From Nitrospina sp. (GTDB lineage: Bacteria; Nitrospinota; Nitrospinia; Nitrospinales; VA-1), in the NCBI GenBank assembly GCA_018653085.1, contig JABIAY010000063.1, positions 1-41,935 on the forward strand: a DNA stretch of 41,935 nucleotides, given 5' to 3'. The position numbers were made by a program, and so were the translations under genes. The first letter of the stretch is position 1, and every line of letters begins with the position of its first letter. Below, piece after piece: positions 18,168-27,332 of the stretch. Under the pieces are notes generated by a model. It searched no databases, was not told the DNA's origin, and worked only from the letters and a program-made list of their open reading frames with translations.

Positions 18168-18566
18168 TTATTTATTGCTGAACAGGGTTTTCAGGGTGAC
18201 CACACCGTAGCCAATCAGAAGGAGGGCAATCAGTCCACTGGAAAAAGAGTTCTGGCTCATGGCAGTGGTGAAGACAAAAATACCCACTCCACTTAAAACC
18301 ACACCGATGATGAAGAAACCAAAAGAACGGTAAACCGGGGTTTTGCTTTCTTCCAAGTTGTCGCGCTTTTGCTTGAGTTGCCACCGCCAGCGGAGGATGT
18401 AGTAGGTCTGACGAATCCAGTTGAACAACCCGCTATCTTCAATCAGGCTGGACCGACAATACATGCACTGGGGGTCGGTATTGCGATTGGGGAACCCGCA
18501 ATTCAGGCACAATTTACTGTCCTGGCTCTGCTTTAAAGTTATCGGTTCTTTTTTAGGCCTGTCCAT
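18168..18566 (-). CDS. Small zinc-ribbon membrane protein
   Basis: This 132-residue protein has four cysteines in two CxxC pairs at 20/23 and 34/37, typical of a zinc ribbon. A basic linker follows (RWRWQLKQKRDNLEE, about 59-73), then two membrane helices (about 82-102 and 108-128). I do not recognise the family. The layout suggests an inner-membrane protein with a cytoplasmic metal-binding head. It lies upstream of copA on the same strand with a gap of about 110 bases, so co-expression is possible but not shown. Confidence 0.75.
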   Translation of the reverse strand: MDRPKKEPITLKQSQDSKLCLNCGFPNRNTDPQCMYCRSSLIEDSGLFNWIRQTYYILRWRWQLKQKRDNLEESKTPVYRSFGFFIIGVVLSGVGIFVFTTAMSQNSFSSGLIALLLIGYGVVTLKTLFSNK

Positions 18567-18712
18567 TATCTAATTATCGGCGAATTTTGCCAAAAGGATT
18601 AAAAAAACCTGATTTATGGGTGAACTTAAATTTTATTACTTATGGTTAACTCTGTCAATCTCCAATGCTTTTAACCCGGTTGATCACGCCTATGCTGTAT
18701 TGTTATTCGTGA

Positions 18713-18741
18713 TTGAACTGCAAGGCACAATTGCCTATAAT
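18713..18741 (+). promoter_or_regulatory. Sigma70-type promoter for the FGE-like gene
   Basis: TTGAAC at 18713-18718 and a perfect TATAAT at 18736-18741 are separated by 17 bases. Transcription would begin near 18748, which places the ATG at 18779 about 30 bases downstream. It makes the in-frame ATG at 18713, inside the promoter, an unlikely start. Confidence 0.65.
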
Positions 18742-18778
18742 CCAGTTTCACTTTTTAAAACTTAAAAACTCTATTGAA

Positions 18779-19573
18779 ATGATACAGATTCTTTTCGTCC
18801 TTTTATCACTGAGCATGGTTTCACCTGGTTTCGCCGCCGAAATGTCCGAAGACATGAGTCTCATCCCAGCCGGGAAATCCCAAATGGGGAGCAAGAGATC
18901 TCTGATAGAACTCAGACCCCATGACTTGTTCAACACCGACCGGCACACTCTGGGTCCTGAAGATCCGGCCCATGAGGTCAAGCTTGATGCGTTCTATATA
19001 GACATTTTTGAAGTAAGCAATGAAAAGTATAAAAAATATGTGGACGCGACCGGAGCTAAAAAACCCAGAGGCTGGGAAAAACCCGATTTTAATGGAGACC
19101 GGCAACCTGTGGTAGGTGCTTCCTGGAAAGATGCGGTGGCCTATTGCAAGTGGAGTGGAAAAAGGCTACCCACAGAAGCGGAATGGGAAAAAGCAGGCCG
19201 GGGCAAACGTCCGGTCGCATACCCCTGGGGGAATACCCCGCCTGACTCTGAAAAGCTGAACTATAACGAAGAGAAGATGAAAACCACCCCGGTAGGCTCC
19301 TATGAAAAAGGCAAGTCAGATTATGGCATTTATGATCTTTCCGGAAACGTTTCCGAATGGGTTCATGACTGGCACGATCCGGAATACTACCTGTTTTCTC
19401 CAAAAGAAAACCCGCAGGGTCCTGAAAAGGGACAATATAAAGTTATTCGCGGGGGGAACTGGAGAAGCAAACTCCATAACGATATCAACCTGACCTACCG
19501 CAACGCAACCGCACCCAACGTGAGGAATACCACCGTGGGTTTTCGTTGCGCTAAAAGTGCCTCTGCAAAATAA
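18779..19573 (+). CDS. Secreted FGE-sulfatase-fold protein lacking catalytic cysteines
   Basis: This 264-residue protein has an N-terminal signal peptide (cleavage likely after GFAA, about residue 20). The formylglycine-generating-enzyme fold follows: MSLIPAGKSQMGS, AFYIDIFEVSNEKYKKYV, VVGASWKDAVAYCKWSGKRL, PTEAEWEKAGRG, YDLSGNVSEWVHDWH and VIRGGNW near the end. In true FGE the two active cysteines follow the GG[S/N][F/W] motif. Here those places hold Ser230 and Asp235, so sulfatase activation by the known chemistry is unlikely. Fold relatives include pseudo-enzymes and ligand-binding proteins. The promoter at 18713-18741 fixes the start at 18779. It converges with coaBC, 3 bases apart. Confidence 0.87.
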   Translation: MIQILFVLLSLSMVSPGFAAEMSEDMSLIPAGKSQMGSKRSLIELRPHDLFNTDRHTLGPEDPAHEVKLDAFYIDIFEVSNEKYKKYVDATGAKKPRGWEKPDFNGDRQPVVGASWKDAVAYCKWSGKRLPTEAEWEKAGRGKRPVAYPWGNTPPDSEKLNYNEEKMKTTPVGSYEKGKSDYGIYDLSGNVSEWVHDWHDPEYYLFSPKENPQGPEKGQYKVIRGGNWRSKLHNDINLTYRNATAPNVRNTTVGFRCAKSASAK

Positions 19574-19576
19574 ATA

Positions 19577-20773
19577 CTACCTTTTAAGCCGGGACAGAAT
19601 TCTATCGAGCAGGAGATCGGCAATATCCCGCTTGGGTTTGAGGGGAAGGTTTTCAATATTTTCTTCACGGTCAATGATCGTCACCTGATTGGAGTCGGAT
19701 TGAAATCCGATTCCCGGTGCGCTGATATCATTGGCAACAATGAGGTCGAGATTCTTTTTCCGCATTTTCTCTAAAGCACTCTCTACCAGATTTTGGGTTT
19801 CTGCCGCAAAACCAACCACCAGCTTGCCTGAGTTACGGCGCGCCACTTCCAGCAGAATATCTTTATTGGCAACCAGTTTGAGAACCAGACCTTCAGTTGC
19901 CTGTTTTTTGATTTTTTCCTTTTCCAGTTTTTCAGCGGCAAAATCACCCACTGCGGCAGACATGATCAAAACATCGCAGTTTTCAAGGTGCTCCTGAACC
20001 AGACCGTTCATCTCGCCAGCCGTTTTACACGACTTAAAATTTATACCTGCAGGAGGCTGTAAAGAAGTGGGCCCGCTGATGAGAACCACTTCCCCTCCCC
20101 TGGCCTTTGCCTGTTCGGCAATCGCGTAGCCCATTTTTCCTGAAGAAGGATTAGATAGATACCGCACAGGGTCGATAGGCTCGTGAGTCGGCCCGGCGGT
20201 TACGAGAAAGCGCATGCCGTTCAAGTCGTTACGCTGATCAAAGTACCCCCTTACCCTGTCAAGAATAACGGAAGGTTCAGCCAAACGCCCAGGCCCTATC
20301 ACTCCACAAGCAAGTTCTCCGCATTCGGGGTCGACAAACTCCACACCTCTCGATTTCAAGAGGTCAATATTTTCCTTCACCGCCGGATGCGCCCACATCC
20401 CATCATTCATAGCCGGAGCAACCAGTACCGAGCCCTTAAATGCCAAATGCAAACTTGACAAGGCATCGTCGGCGAGGCCATGTGCCATTTTCCCCAGCAT
20501 GGAGGCCGTTGCCGGAGCCACCACCAACAGGTCCGCATTCTCGGCAACACGGATATGTTCCATATTCGCGGAGTTTTCAGAATCAAATAATGTATGAGTG
20601 ACCGGATTCCCGGATAGCGCTGCGAAAGTCAAGGGGGTGACAAATTGTCCGGCATTGGCGCTCATGACAACCCTCACATCGGCCCCTTCTTTTACCAACA
20701 GGCGCAGTAACTCTACAGCCTTGTAGGCGGCTATACCGGCAGAGACACCCAAAACAATTTTTGCGTTTTTCAT
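19577..20773 (-). CDS. coaBC: Bifunctional phosphopantothenoylcysteine decarboxylase / phosphopantothenate-cysteine ligase
   Basis: This 398-residue protein makes 4'-phosphopantetheine from phosphopantothenate and cysteine in two steps of CoA synthesis. The N-terminal CoaC flavoprotein half has GVSAGIAAYKAVELLR, the PAMNDGMW motif and the flap cysteine in GELACGVIGPGRLAEP. The C-terminal CoaB half has TAGPTHEPIDPVRYLSN followed by PSSGKMG, and VANKDIL. I chose the ATG at 20773 over a TTG 12 bases upstream. The pan genes making its pathway precursor lie about 3 kb away on the other strand. A palindromic repeat sits just upstream of the gene. Confidence 0.95.
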   Translation of the reverse strand: MKNAKIVLGVSAGIAAYKAVELLRLLVKEGADVRVVMSANAGQFVTPLTFAALSGNPVTHTLFDSENSANMEHIRVAENADLLVVAPATASMLGKMAHGLADDALSSLHLAFKGSVLVAPAMNDGMWAHPAVKENIDLLKSRGVEFVDPECGELACGVIGPGRLAEPSVILDRVRGYFDQRNDLNGMRFLVTAGPTHEPIDPVRYLSNPSSGKMGYAIAEQAKARGGEVVLISGPTSLQPPAGINFKSCKTAGEMNGLVQEHLENCDVLIMSAAVGDFAAEKLEKEKIKKQATEGLVLKLVANKDILLEVARRNSGKLVVGFAAETQNLVESALEKMRKKNLDLIVANDISAPGIGFQSDSNQVTIIDREENIENLPLKPKRDIADLLLDRILSRLKR

Positions 20774-20801
20774 TGTTTCTCGCAAATAAGAGGACCATTT
20801 T

Positions 20802-20868
20802 AACCCCCCTAGCCCCCCTTATCAGGGGGGAACTGTGCCTCCCCCTGACAAGGGGGATTGAGGGGGTT
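20802..20868. repeat. G/C-run palindromic repeat upstream of coaBC
   Basis: AACCCCCCTAGCCCCCCTTA starts the element, followed by TCAGGGGGGAACTG, then CCTCCCCCTGACAAGGGGGA and TTGAGGGGGTT. It matches the reverse complement of 13415-13467 and is the fuller copy, with both outer arms. It occupies the coaBC 5' flank. No gene is visible in the 20786-21045 gap. Confidence 0.8.
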
Positions 20869-21045
20869 GCTTTTGCATAAAAACTAAAACTTAATACCAC
20901 TTCCGCTTGGCGCAGGAAAAATATTGCACAAATAACCGCTTAGTGGATGCTTCGATTATAAGTATTAATCTCTGGGCAATCAATGTTTTTAGGTGGGTCA
21001 GCGTTTGACTTTTCACCTTTCATTACATAAAGTGCTTCCATAAAT

Positions 21046-22476
21046 ATGAGCCGGAAACTTAAAATTCTTTTTGTCTCGACCGAGGTCCATCCTTTCGCCA
21101 AAACCGGTGGACTGGCAGATGTCAGTGGAGCATTGCCCCCAGCCTTAAAAAAACTCGGTCACGACATCCGGGTCATCATGCCCAAATACCCCTGCACCTC
21201 CAAAGCGGGAGCAGATATACGCCCACTCAACGTGGACTTGGACATTCCCGGCTTCGACCAGAAAGGCACCCTGTTTCAGTCAGAGCTAGCGGATAGTGTT
21301 CCGGTTTATCTGATTGAGCATGACGATTACTATAACCGCGAGCATCTTTATGGCGAACCCGGCTCGGATTACCCCGACAGTGTGGAGCGGTTCGCCTATT
21401 TTTGCCAGGCCGTCCTGGAAGCCGCAAAAAAACTCGATTTCAAACCAGACATCATCCATTGCAACGACTGGCACACCGGACTGATCCCGGTATATTTAAA
21501 ATCCGACCCCTGGTTTGCTCAAACAAAAACGTTTTTCTCCATTCATAATTTAGGTTATCAAGGCAACTTCCCGCATTCCCAGTTGGAGGTAACCGGACTG
21601 GATGAATCCCTGTTCAGAGAAGGAGACATTGAGTTTTACGGCCAAATCAGTTTTTTAAAGAGCGGATTGGTATTTGCCGATACCCTGACAACAGTGAGTC
21701 CCGCCTATAGCCAGGAAATCCAGACCCCTGAACTGGGTTTTGGTATGGAAGGAATTTTGCAAAACCGCCAACTGCATGGAATTTTGAACGGTGTCGACTA
21801 CACCGTATGGAACCCGGAAACCGACCCTTTGATTCCGGCCAACTACGGGCCTGAATCTCTGGCACAAAAAAAACAATGCCGGGAAGACCTGATAAAAATG
21901 TTTTCACTTCAGCTCAATAAAAAGACCCCTATTCTCTGCATGATCACCCGGCTTTCCGAGCAAAAGGGCATCGACTTGATCATGGAAATCCAGAATGCGC
22001 TGGATGAACAGGACATCGCTTTATTGATCCTGGGGACAGGGGAAAGCCGATACGAATCTTTTTTCCTGCAATGGAGTCAGGATCGGCCGGACCGCATCGC
22101 AACAGCATTGAAGTTCAACGAACCCCTGGGGCATCGTATTCTTGCAGGCAGTGACATGCTACTCATGCCCTCCAACTATGAGCCTTGCGGACTCACCCAG
22201 ATGTATGCGCTGAAATATGGCACGGTTCCTATCGTTCGGGACATCGGCGGTTTGAAAAACTCTGTTCAGGAGTTCAACGGTAAAACGGGAACCGGATTCA
22301 AATTTAAAGTTCCCGAGGCAAAATATTTCCTAAAATCTCTACAGAAAGCCTTAGCCTATTTTGACCAAACCGAAACCTGGAAAAACCTCATGCTAAATGG
22401 GATGGCGAAAGATAATAGTTGGGATGCTTCCGCCAAACAGTATTCACGCCTTTATCAGAAATCCCTTCGCTCCTGA
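21046..22476 (+). CDS. glgA: Glycogen synthase (ADP-glucose, GT5)
   Basis: This 476-residue glycosyltransferase extends alpha-1,4-glucan from ADP-glucose. The GT5 signature is FVSTEVHPFAKTGGLADVSG, with the KTGGL loop at 19-23. HCNDWHTGLIP and FSIHNLGYQG follow in the N-domain. In the C-domain, MLMPSNYEPCGLTQMYALKY gives the retaining-GT catalytic glutamate pair, and IVRDIGGL follows. Length is normal. A weak promoter (TTGACT 21005-21010, TAAAGT 21028-21033, 17-base gap) lies just upstream, but no Shine-Dalgarno is seen before the ATG. No other glycogen genes are in the window. The 209-base gap after it holds only a small AAACCCACTGGTGGGATTT palindrome. Confidence 0.95.
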   Translation: MSRKLKILFVSTEVHPFAKTGGLADVSGALPPALKKLGHDIRVIMPKYPCTSKAGADIRPLNVDLDIPGFDQKGTLFQSELADSVPVYLIEHDDYYNREHLYGEPGSDYPDSVERFAYFCQAVLEAAKKLDFKPDIIHCNDWHTGLIPVYLKSDPWFAQTKTFFSIHNLGYQGNFPHSQLEVTGLDESLFREGDIEFYGQISFLKSGLVFADTLTTVSPAYSQEIQTPELGFGMEGILQNRQLHGILNGVDYTVWNPETDPLIPANYGPESLAQKKQCREDLIKMFSLQLNKKTPILCMITRLSEQKGIDLIMEIQNALDEQDIALLILGTGESRYESFFLQWSQDRPDRIATALKFNEPLGHRILAGSDMLLMPSNYEPCGLTQMYALKYGTVPIVRDIGGLKNSVQEFNGKTGTGFKFKVPEAKYFLKSLQKALAYFDQTETWKNLMLNGMAKDNSWDASAKQYSRLYQKSLRS

Positions 22477-22685
22477 AACATCGGTTCAACAAGGAGTTAG
22501 AGCCTGTCTCCAATAAACAACTCTGCCGCAAGCGGATGAGGTACCCTCAATAAAGTGTTATTTAAAAAGCCGTGGCAAGCCCTGGGGAATAAAACCCACT
22601 GGTGGGATTTAGCGTTGCAAAACAAGCCCGATTATTATAAACAACTAGTGTTTCTCGAACTGAATCCAATAAATCAAATAGACAG

Positions 22686-23039
22686 ATGAAAAAAATTCTC
22701 GTTGTCGATGACGAACAAAACATCAAGTCCCTTTACAAGGAAGAACTCGATGGTTACCAGGTTGCAGTTTCTGCCACTGGAGAGGAAGCCATGCAAAAAC
22801 TAGATAATCAGGACCTTGTTATTCTGGACATCAAGAATCCCGCAGAAGACAGCATTGAGCTCATGCGAAAGATCAAGGATGAAAAAGGGGATGTCCCCAT
22901 AATACTCTGTTCGGCTCATGGCCGTTACAAACAGGGTTTCAGTGCCTGGGCCTCAGATGCCACGGTCATCAAATCATCCGACTTCATGGAACTGAAACTC
23001 ACCATCAAGGAGATTTTCAATCAGCGAAAAGCAGGTTGA
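22686..23039 (+). CDS. Single-domain response regulator (receiver only)
   Basis: This 117-residue protein is a CheY-like receiver domain with no output domain. The acidic pair is Asp8-Asp9 (VVDDE), the phosphorylation site is Asp48 (VILDIKNP), and the switch Ser76 (LCSAHG) and Lys96 (VIKSS) are present, so it should be phosphorylatable. No histidine kinase is adjacent. A weak promoter (TTGCAA 22615-22620, TATAAA 22636-22641, 15-base gap) precedes it. It lies 10 bases upstream of the deoxynucleoside kinase gene and is probably co-transcribed with it. Its partner and output are unknown. Confidence 0.88.
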   Translation: MKKILVVDDEQNIKSLYKEELDGYQVAVSATGEEAMQKLDNQDLVILDIKNPAEDSIELMRKIKDEKGDVPIILCSAHGRYKQGFSAWASDATVIKSSDFMELKLTIKEIFNQRKAG

Positions 23040-23049
23040 TCAGAGTAAA

Positions 23050-23700
23050 ATGGCAAATCAAACCATCGAGCCCAGATTCATTGCTGTTGAAGGTTCCATC
23101 GGCGCAGGCAAAACGTCACTGGTCAATCTCCTGGGAGAACAATATGGGGCCAGGGTGATTCTGGAAGATAACGATACCAATCCCTTCATCGCCAAATTTT
23201 ATGAGGATCAGGAAGCCTACTCCTTTCAAACCCAGATTTTTTTTTTACTGAACCGTTTCAACCAATATCAGGAGCTGGCGCAGAGAGACCTGTTCAACTC
23301 GGTGGTTGTGATTGACTACTTGTTTCAACGAGACAAAGTATTCGCCCAACTCAACCTTGAAGATCACGAATACCGCCTGTACGAACAAATTTTTAATTTG
23401 ATCGGACCCAAAGCTCCAAAACCCGATTTAGTCATTTTTTTGCAGGCCAACACAGAAGTACTGCTGAAGAGAGTTTCCAAACGGGGTCGGGATTATGAAG
23501 CTTTTATGGACCCCGATTACCTCGATTCGGTGAACAAGGCTTTCAATAATTTCTTTTTTTACTACTCCGAAACACCGCTTTTAGTCATAAATACCAATGA
23601 GATCGACTTTGTTGAGAAAAAATGTGACCTGGAAGAGTTGATTAACAAGATCAACAGCCATAGAATAGGTAGAGAATATTATAACCCGCTTGGATCCTAA
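23050..23700 (+). CDS. Deoxynucleoside kinase (dAK/dGK family)
   Basis: This 216-residue P-loop kinase has GSIGAGKT at 15-22, a glutamate in the LEDNDTNPF segment, the RDK segment near 98, and a lid with KRVSKRGRDYE (arginine-rich, near 140-150). It phosphorylates deoxynucleosides, most likely purine ones, for salvage. Which nucleoside cannot be told from sequence alone. It lies between the response regulator (10 bases) and panB (179-base gap without a gene). Related lineages often have this kinase near pan or folate genes, so the placement looks ordinary. Confidence 0.88.
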   Translation: MANQTIEPRFIAVEGSIGAGKTSLVNLLGEQYGARVILEDNDTNPFIAKFYEDQEAYSFQTQIFFLLNRFNQYQELAQRDLFNSVVVIDYLFQRDKVFAQLNLEDHEYRLYEQIFNLIGPKAPKPDLVIFLQANTEVLLKRVSKRGRDYEAFMDPDYLDSVNKAFNNFFFYYSETPLLVINTNEIDFVEKKCDLEELINKINSHRIGREYYNPLGS

Positions 23701-23879
23701 CGGACCGGGACGGAGCAAGCTTCATAAATCAGGAAAAACGCAATTCGGGGACCCCATAGGGGCTCTAAAATTTGCAACTCGTTTTTTCCTAAATGTTACG
23801 CTTCTCCCACGGCATTTGCCGATGGTTTCTTTTGGATTCCCCCCGCCGTTAAGTCCAAGCCGTACCCTCTTAAAAAATC

Positions 23880-24719
23880 ATGCAAAGCAGGCCTGTCACT
23901 GTCCCTGATATTTCAGGGAGAAAAAATTCAGGAAGAAAAATCACTGCGCTGACCGCCTACGATTACAGCTTCTCCAAACTTCTGGACGCAACGGACATAG
24001 ACATTATTCTCGTTGGAGATTCCTTAGGAATGGTTTCTCTCGGCCATGAGAATACCCTCTCCGTAACCCTGGAAAATATGATCGACCATACCCGCGCAGT
24101 AAAACAAGGTGCACAACGCGCTTTGGTGGTAGGCGACATGCCTTTCATGTCCTATCAGGTTTCGGTGGAGCAGGCCGTTACCAACGCCGGCCGACTGGTC
24201 CAGGAAGGGGGAGCATCCGCTGTCAAACTGGAAGGCGGAGCCCACATGGCAGACAGGGTTCAGGCGATTGTTCAGGCAGGCATTCCCGTCATGGGTCATA
24301 TTGGCCTGACCCCGCAATCGGTGCATCAGTTCGGCGGCTATAAAGTGCAGGGGAAAAACTATCTCGACTCCCGGCAAATCAGGCAGGACGCACGCGATCT
24401 GCAAAATGCAGGCATCTTCGCTCTGGTTATGGAAGGCATTCCGGGTGAACTGGCAGAGGAAATCACGGCGGAACTAAAGATACCTACTATTGGAATTGGC
24501 GCAGGCGTCAAATGTGACGGCCAGATTCTGGTTCTTCACGACCTTCTCGGACTGAATCAGGACTTCGTACCCAAATTTGTCAAACAATACGCCCAACTGG
24601 CTGATAGCCTGAAGAGCGCGGTCTCCGAATACATTCAGGAAGTCAGGGACGAAGCCTTTCCGGGGCAGGAACATACCTACCAGTCAAAACAGGGGGTACT
24701 CAAACAAGTCAATGATTAG
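23880..24719 (+). CDS. panB: 3-methyl-2-oxobutanoate hydroxymethyltransferase
   Basis: This 279-residue TIM-barrel enzyme makes ketopantoate from ketoisovalerate and methylene-tetrahydrofolate. Metal and active-site residues are visible: Asp47 (VGDSLGMV), Asp86 (VGDMPFMSY), Glu118 (KLEGG) and Glu185 (MEGIPGELA). IPTIGIGAG and QILVLHDLLG are also family blocks. The start is an ATG at 23880 without a strong ribosome binding site. It overlaps panC by 8 bases, so the two are translationally coupled in a panB-panC-panD operon. PanE, the reductase between PanB and PanC, is not in the window. Confidence 0.96.
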   Translation: MQSRPVTVPDISGRKNSGRKITALTAYDYSFSKLLDATDIDIILVGDSLGMVSLGHENTLSVTLENMIDHTRAVKQGAQRALVVGDMPFMSYQVSVEQAVTNAGRLVQEGGASAVKLEGGAHMADRVQAIVQAGIPVMGHIGLTPQSVHQFGGYKVQGKNYLDSRQIRQDARDLQNAGIFALVMEGIPGELAEEITAELKIPTIGIGAGVKCDGQILVLHDLLGLNQDFVPKFVKQYAQLADSLKSAVSEYIQEVRDEAFPGQEHTYQSKQGVLKQVND

Positions 24720-25590
24720 GACTGAAAACAGGCAGGAAACGATAACCAGGGTGTCCTCCATCGCCGAGATGAAAGGGATTTCCGCATCGTTGCTCAAACA
24801 GAATTTGACAATAGGATTCGTGCCTACCATGGGGTGCCTTCATGAAGGCCATTTAAAACTGATCAAAAGGTCATTGGAGTCCTGCGACCGAACCGTAGTC
24901 AGTATTTTTGTTAATCCAACCCAGTTTGGTCCCAATGAGGATCTGGATTCCTATCCGCGTGAGTTGGATAGCGACATCGGAAAACTGGAGGCCGCCGGGG
25001 TGGACATTCTGTTTCATCCCACCGTAGAGGAGATGTATCCGGCAGGTTACAAAACCTATGTGGAAGTGCAAAACATCAGCGAACATTTATGCGGAAAAAG
25101 TCGGCCCGACCTTTTCAAGGGCGTCACCACGGTAGTATTAAAACTTTTCAATATCGTCCGCCCCCATAATGCGTTTTTTGGCGAAAAAGACTGGCAACAG
25201 TTGGCTGTCATCGAAGCACTGGTGAAAGATTTGAACCTTGATGTTGCCATCATTCGTGTACCCCTTGTGCGGGAATCCGATGGCCTTGCCATGAGTTCCA
25301 GGAACCGCTATTTGTCATCTCAAGAGAGACAAACGGCGCTGTCTTTGTCGCAATCCCTTAAAGAGGCTCAGGACAATATTCGACGTGGAACCACATCGGC
25401 AAAAGCTATAAGCGATTCAATCCGGCAATGCCTGGCAGAGAAAGAGGCATGCGAGATCGACTATATTTCCATTTGTGATCCAGAAAGTTTCAAAGAAAAG
25501 GAACAAATTCGTGGAAGGACGCTGATCGCCCTTGCGGTGAAAGTCGGCCCGTCACGGCTTATTGACAATTGCATTATCGAGGAGTTCTGA
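24712..25590 (+). CDS. panC: Pantothenate synthetase
   Basis: This 292-residue enzyme joins pantoate and beta-alanine using ATP. It has [16 protein letters not shown] with the HxGH nucleotide motif at 44-47, then [18 protein letters not shown] and [20 protein letters not shown] is the KMSKS-like block. The N-terminus is about 15 residues longer than usual, and the start at 24712 is chosen because it overlaps the panB stop. The stop overlaps the panD ATG by one base (TGATG). Its product is the substrate for the step before CoaBC. Confidence 0.96.
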   Translation: MIRTENRQETITRVSSIAEMKGISASLLKQNLTIGFVPTMGCLHEGHLKLIKRSLESCDRTVVSIFVNPTQFGPNEDLDSYPRELDSDIGKLEAAGVDILFHPTVEEMYPAGYKTYVEVQNISEHLCGKSRPDLFKGVTTVVLKLFNIVRPHNAFFGEKDWQQLAVIEALVKDLNLDVAIIRVPLVRESDGLAMSSRNRYLSSQERQTALSLSQSLKEAQDNIRRGTTSAKAISDSIRQCLAEKEACEIDYISICDPESFKEKEQIRGRTLIALAVKVGPSRLIDNCIIEEF

Positions 25591-25940
25591 TGCAAAGAAC
25601 AATGCTTAAATCCAAACTTCACCGTGCCCGGGTAACGGCTACGGAAATTGATTATGAAGGCAGTATCGCCATTGATGAAGACCTGTTGGATAGAGTCGGC
25701 ATTCTGCCTCTTGAACAAGTCCATATCTATAACATTAACACTGGAACCCGGTTCATCACCTATGCCATAACCGCCGAACGGGGGTCCGGAACCTTTTCAA
25801 TCAATGGCGCGGCCGCGCGTCTGGCCCAGATTAATGATCGCATCATTGTCGTGGCTTATGGTATGATTGATACAAGCCAGGAAAGCTACGAAGCTCAGGT
25901 CGTCCTCCTTGATGAGGCGAATAAAGTTGTTGAGACCTGA
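25590..25940 (+). CDS. panD: Aspartate 1-decarboxylase (pyruvoyl)
   Basis: This 116-residue proenzyme cleaves itself between Gly24 and Ser25 (YEGS) to form the pyruvoyl cofactor, then makes beta-alanine for PanC. The start at 25590 puts the cleavage site at the canonical position 24/25. It has GAGGAG 5 bases upstream and overlaps the panC stop by one base. Other blocks are [22 protein letters not shown], the GTRF segment and [14 protein letters not shown]. It is the last pan gene of the operon. Confidence 0.96.
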   Translation: MQRTMLKSKLHRARVTATEIDYEGSIAIDEDLLDRVGILPLEQVHIYNINTGTRFITYAITAERGSGTFSINGAAARLAQINDRIIVVAYGMIDTSQESYEAQVVLLDEANKVVET

Positions 25941-25999
25941 TGGAGAATTGGCTCTCCTGTCCAGAATCAAATCCCCTGAATTAATAGCGCGAGGTTAAC

Positions 26000-26758
26000 T
26001 TGACTGATTTTTTTATATATGCCGCCGCCGGCTTCATGGTCTGGATGTGCATGGACTGTATTCAACGCCGTGAACATTTCATATGGATCGTCATCATGAT
26101 CGTTCTTTTCCCTGTCGGGGCGGTAGCCTATTTCTTTGTAGTGAAAAACCGTGTGGGAGTTAAAGTTCCTGGAAGTCCCGGCCCTGCCCCCACTCCCATC
26201 CGCAGGGAAGTTGAAACAGAAGAAACCCTGCAACTCAAAGACCTGATCGGGAAGTTCCACAAGGCCTATCATTATGAAAAGCTGGGTCAGGTCTATATAG
26301 AGCAGAAAAAATACGATATGGCAATTCCCCAGTTTGAGGAAGCCATCCAGCGCGATCCGGAAATGATGGAAGCCCGCTATGGCCTGGCCAAATGCTATCA
26401 CGGACAGAACAACTATGAAGAAGCCGCGACGGCTCTGGAAAAACTGACTGCCATTGACAAAAAATACGATTATGGCAATGCGATTTTCGGGCTGGCAGAA
26501 TGCTACCGGTTATCCGGCAATGAAGAAAAAGCCCTGGAGGCGTATGGCGAAGTCATCAACTCCTTCCACTTCTTTAAAGCTTATTACCACTACGCCCGTC
26601 TTCTCGACAAGAAAGGCAAAAAACAGGAAGCCATCGACTATATGAAAAGCATTGTCGGCTCTTCCAAAGACCTGCCGGACTATAAACTCGAAAAAGAGCA
26701 GTACTGGATTGATGAGGCGACCAAGTTTTTAAGAAAAAATGGCATTGAACTAGCCTGA
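26000..26758 (+). CDS. Membrane-anchored TPR protein
   Basis: This 252-residue protein has two N-terminal helices (about 3-18 and 27-46, the second like a phospholipase-D-nuclease N-terminal segment, WIVIMIVLFPVGAVAYFFVV). A proline-rich linker follows (about 55-68), then four or so tetratricopeptide repeats (about 80-245, e.g. YDMAIPQFEEAIQRDPEMME). It should be a scaffold facing the cytoplasm. The TTG start at 26000 is supported by GAGG with 5-base spacing. No ATG near the start gives an intact first helix. It lies 21 bases upstream of the XRE regulator. Its partner is unknown. Confidence 0.78.
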   Translation: MTDFFIYAAAGFMVWMCMDCIQRREHFIWIVIMIVLFPVGAVAYFFVVKNRVGVKVPGSPGPAPTPIRREVETEETLQLKDLIGKFHKAYHYEKLGQVYIEQKKYDMAIPQFEEAIQRDPEMMEARYGLAKCYHGQNNYEEAATALEKLTAIDKKYDYGNAIFGLAECYRLSGNEEKALEAYGEVINSFHFFKAYYHYARLLDKKGKKQEAIDYMKSIVGSSKDLPDYKLEKEQYWIDEATKFLRKNGIELA

Positions 26759-26779
26759 GCAAACAAGAGGCGCAACATC

Positions 26780-27331
26780 ATGACAATTCTCTCTAAAAAC
26801 TTAAGGACCATCAGGAGAAAGCTCAACTGCACCCAGATGGCCCTTTCGGAAGTTCTGGAAATCGGGTTCAGAACCTATGTCAGGTATGAGGCAGGAGAAA
26901 GAGACGCTCCGGTTTCGGTTATGGTCAAACTTGCCAAACTGGGGAAAGTGTCACTGGACCGCCTCCTTACCACTGAAATCCTTCTCGAAGACCTGAATAC
27001 CCCGGATCAGGAAAAACCGCCAGCCACAATCCGAAATGCTGAAGTGATCGGCGGAGGAATTGATGAAGGACGGTTGATGATCAAAGGATCATTGAACGAC
27101 AACCTGGTAACGACCAGCAAGGAAGAACAAAAACTCCTCACCTTATTCCGAAAATCCAGTCGTCCTAACCGGGAAAAGTACCTGCTGGATTTAGAATGGA
27201 TGTTTAATAACACCCGAAGATCCCGAATCACCGCCGCCAAAAAAGTTCCCCGTAAATTAGAAAAAGCCCAAACCGCAGTAAAACTACAAAAACTCGCAAA
27301 AAATATAAAAAAAATCACCGTCCGCGGCTGA
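26780..27331 (+). CDS. XRE-type HTH protein
   Basis: This 183-residue basic protein has an N-terminal Cro/CI-type helix-turn-helix at about residues 5-60 (KNLRTIRRKLNCTQMALSEV, then TYVRYEAGERDAP). The middle is acidic and has no known domain. The C-terminal 45 residues are rich in Lys and Arg, possibly for DNA or RNA contact. It is probably co-transcribed with the upstream TPR gene. No toxin, phage or restriction partner is next to it, so it is likely a plain regulator of unknown target. Confidence 0.8.
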   Translation: MTILSKNLRTIRRKLNCTQMALSEVLEIGFRTYVRYEAGERDAPVSVMVKLAKLGKVSLDRLLTTEILLEDLNTPDQEKPPATIRNAEVIGGGIDEGRLMIKGSLNDNLVTTSKEEQKLLTLFRKSSRPNREKYLLDLEWMFNNTRRSRITAAKKVPRKLEKAQTAVKLQKLAKNIKKITVRG

Positions 27332-27332
27332 C

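Noticed and set aside
23690-23908. 72-codon frame between dNK and panB
   Set aside because: It overlaps both genes and has no ribosome binding site or recognisable sequence.
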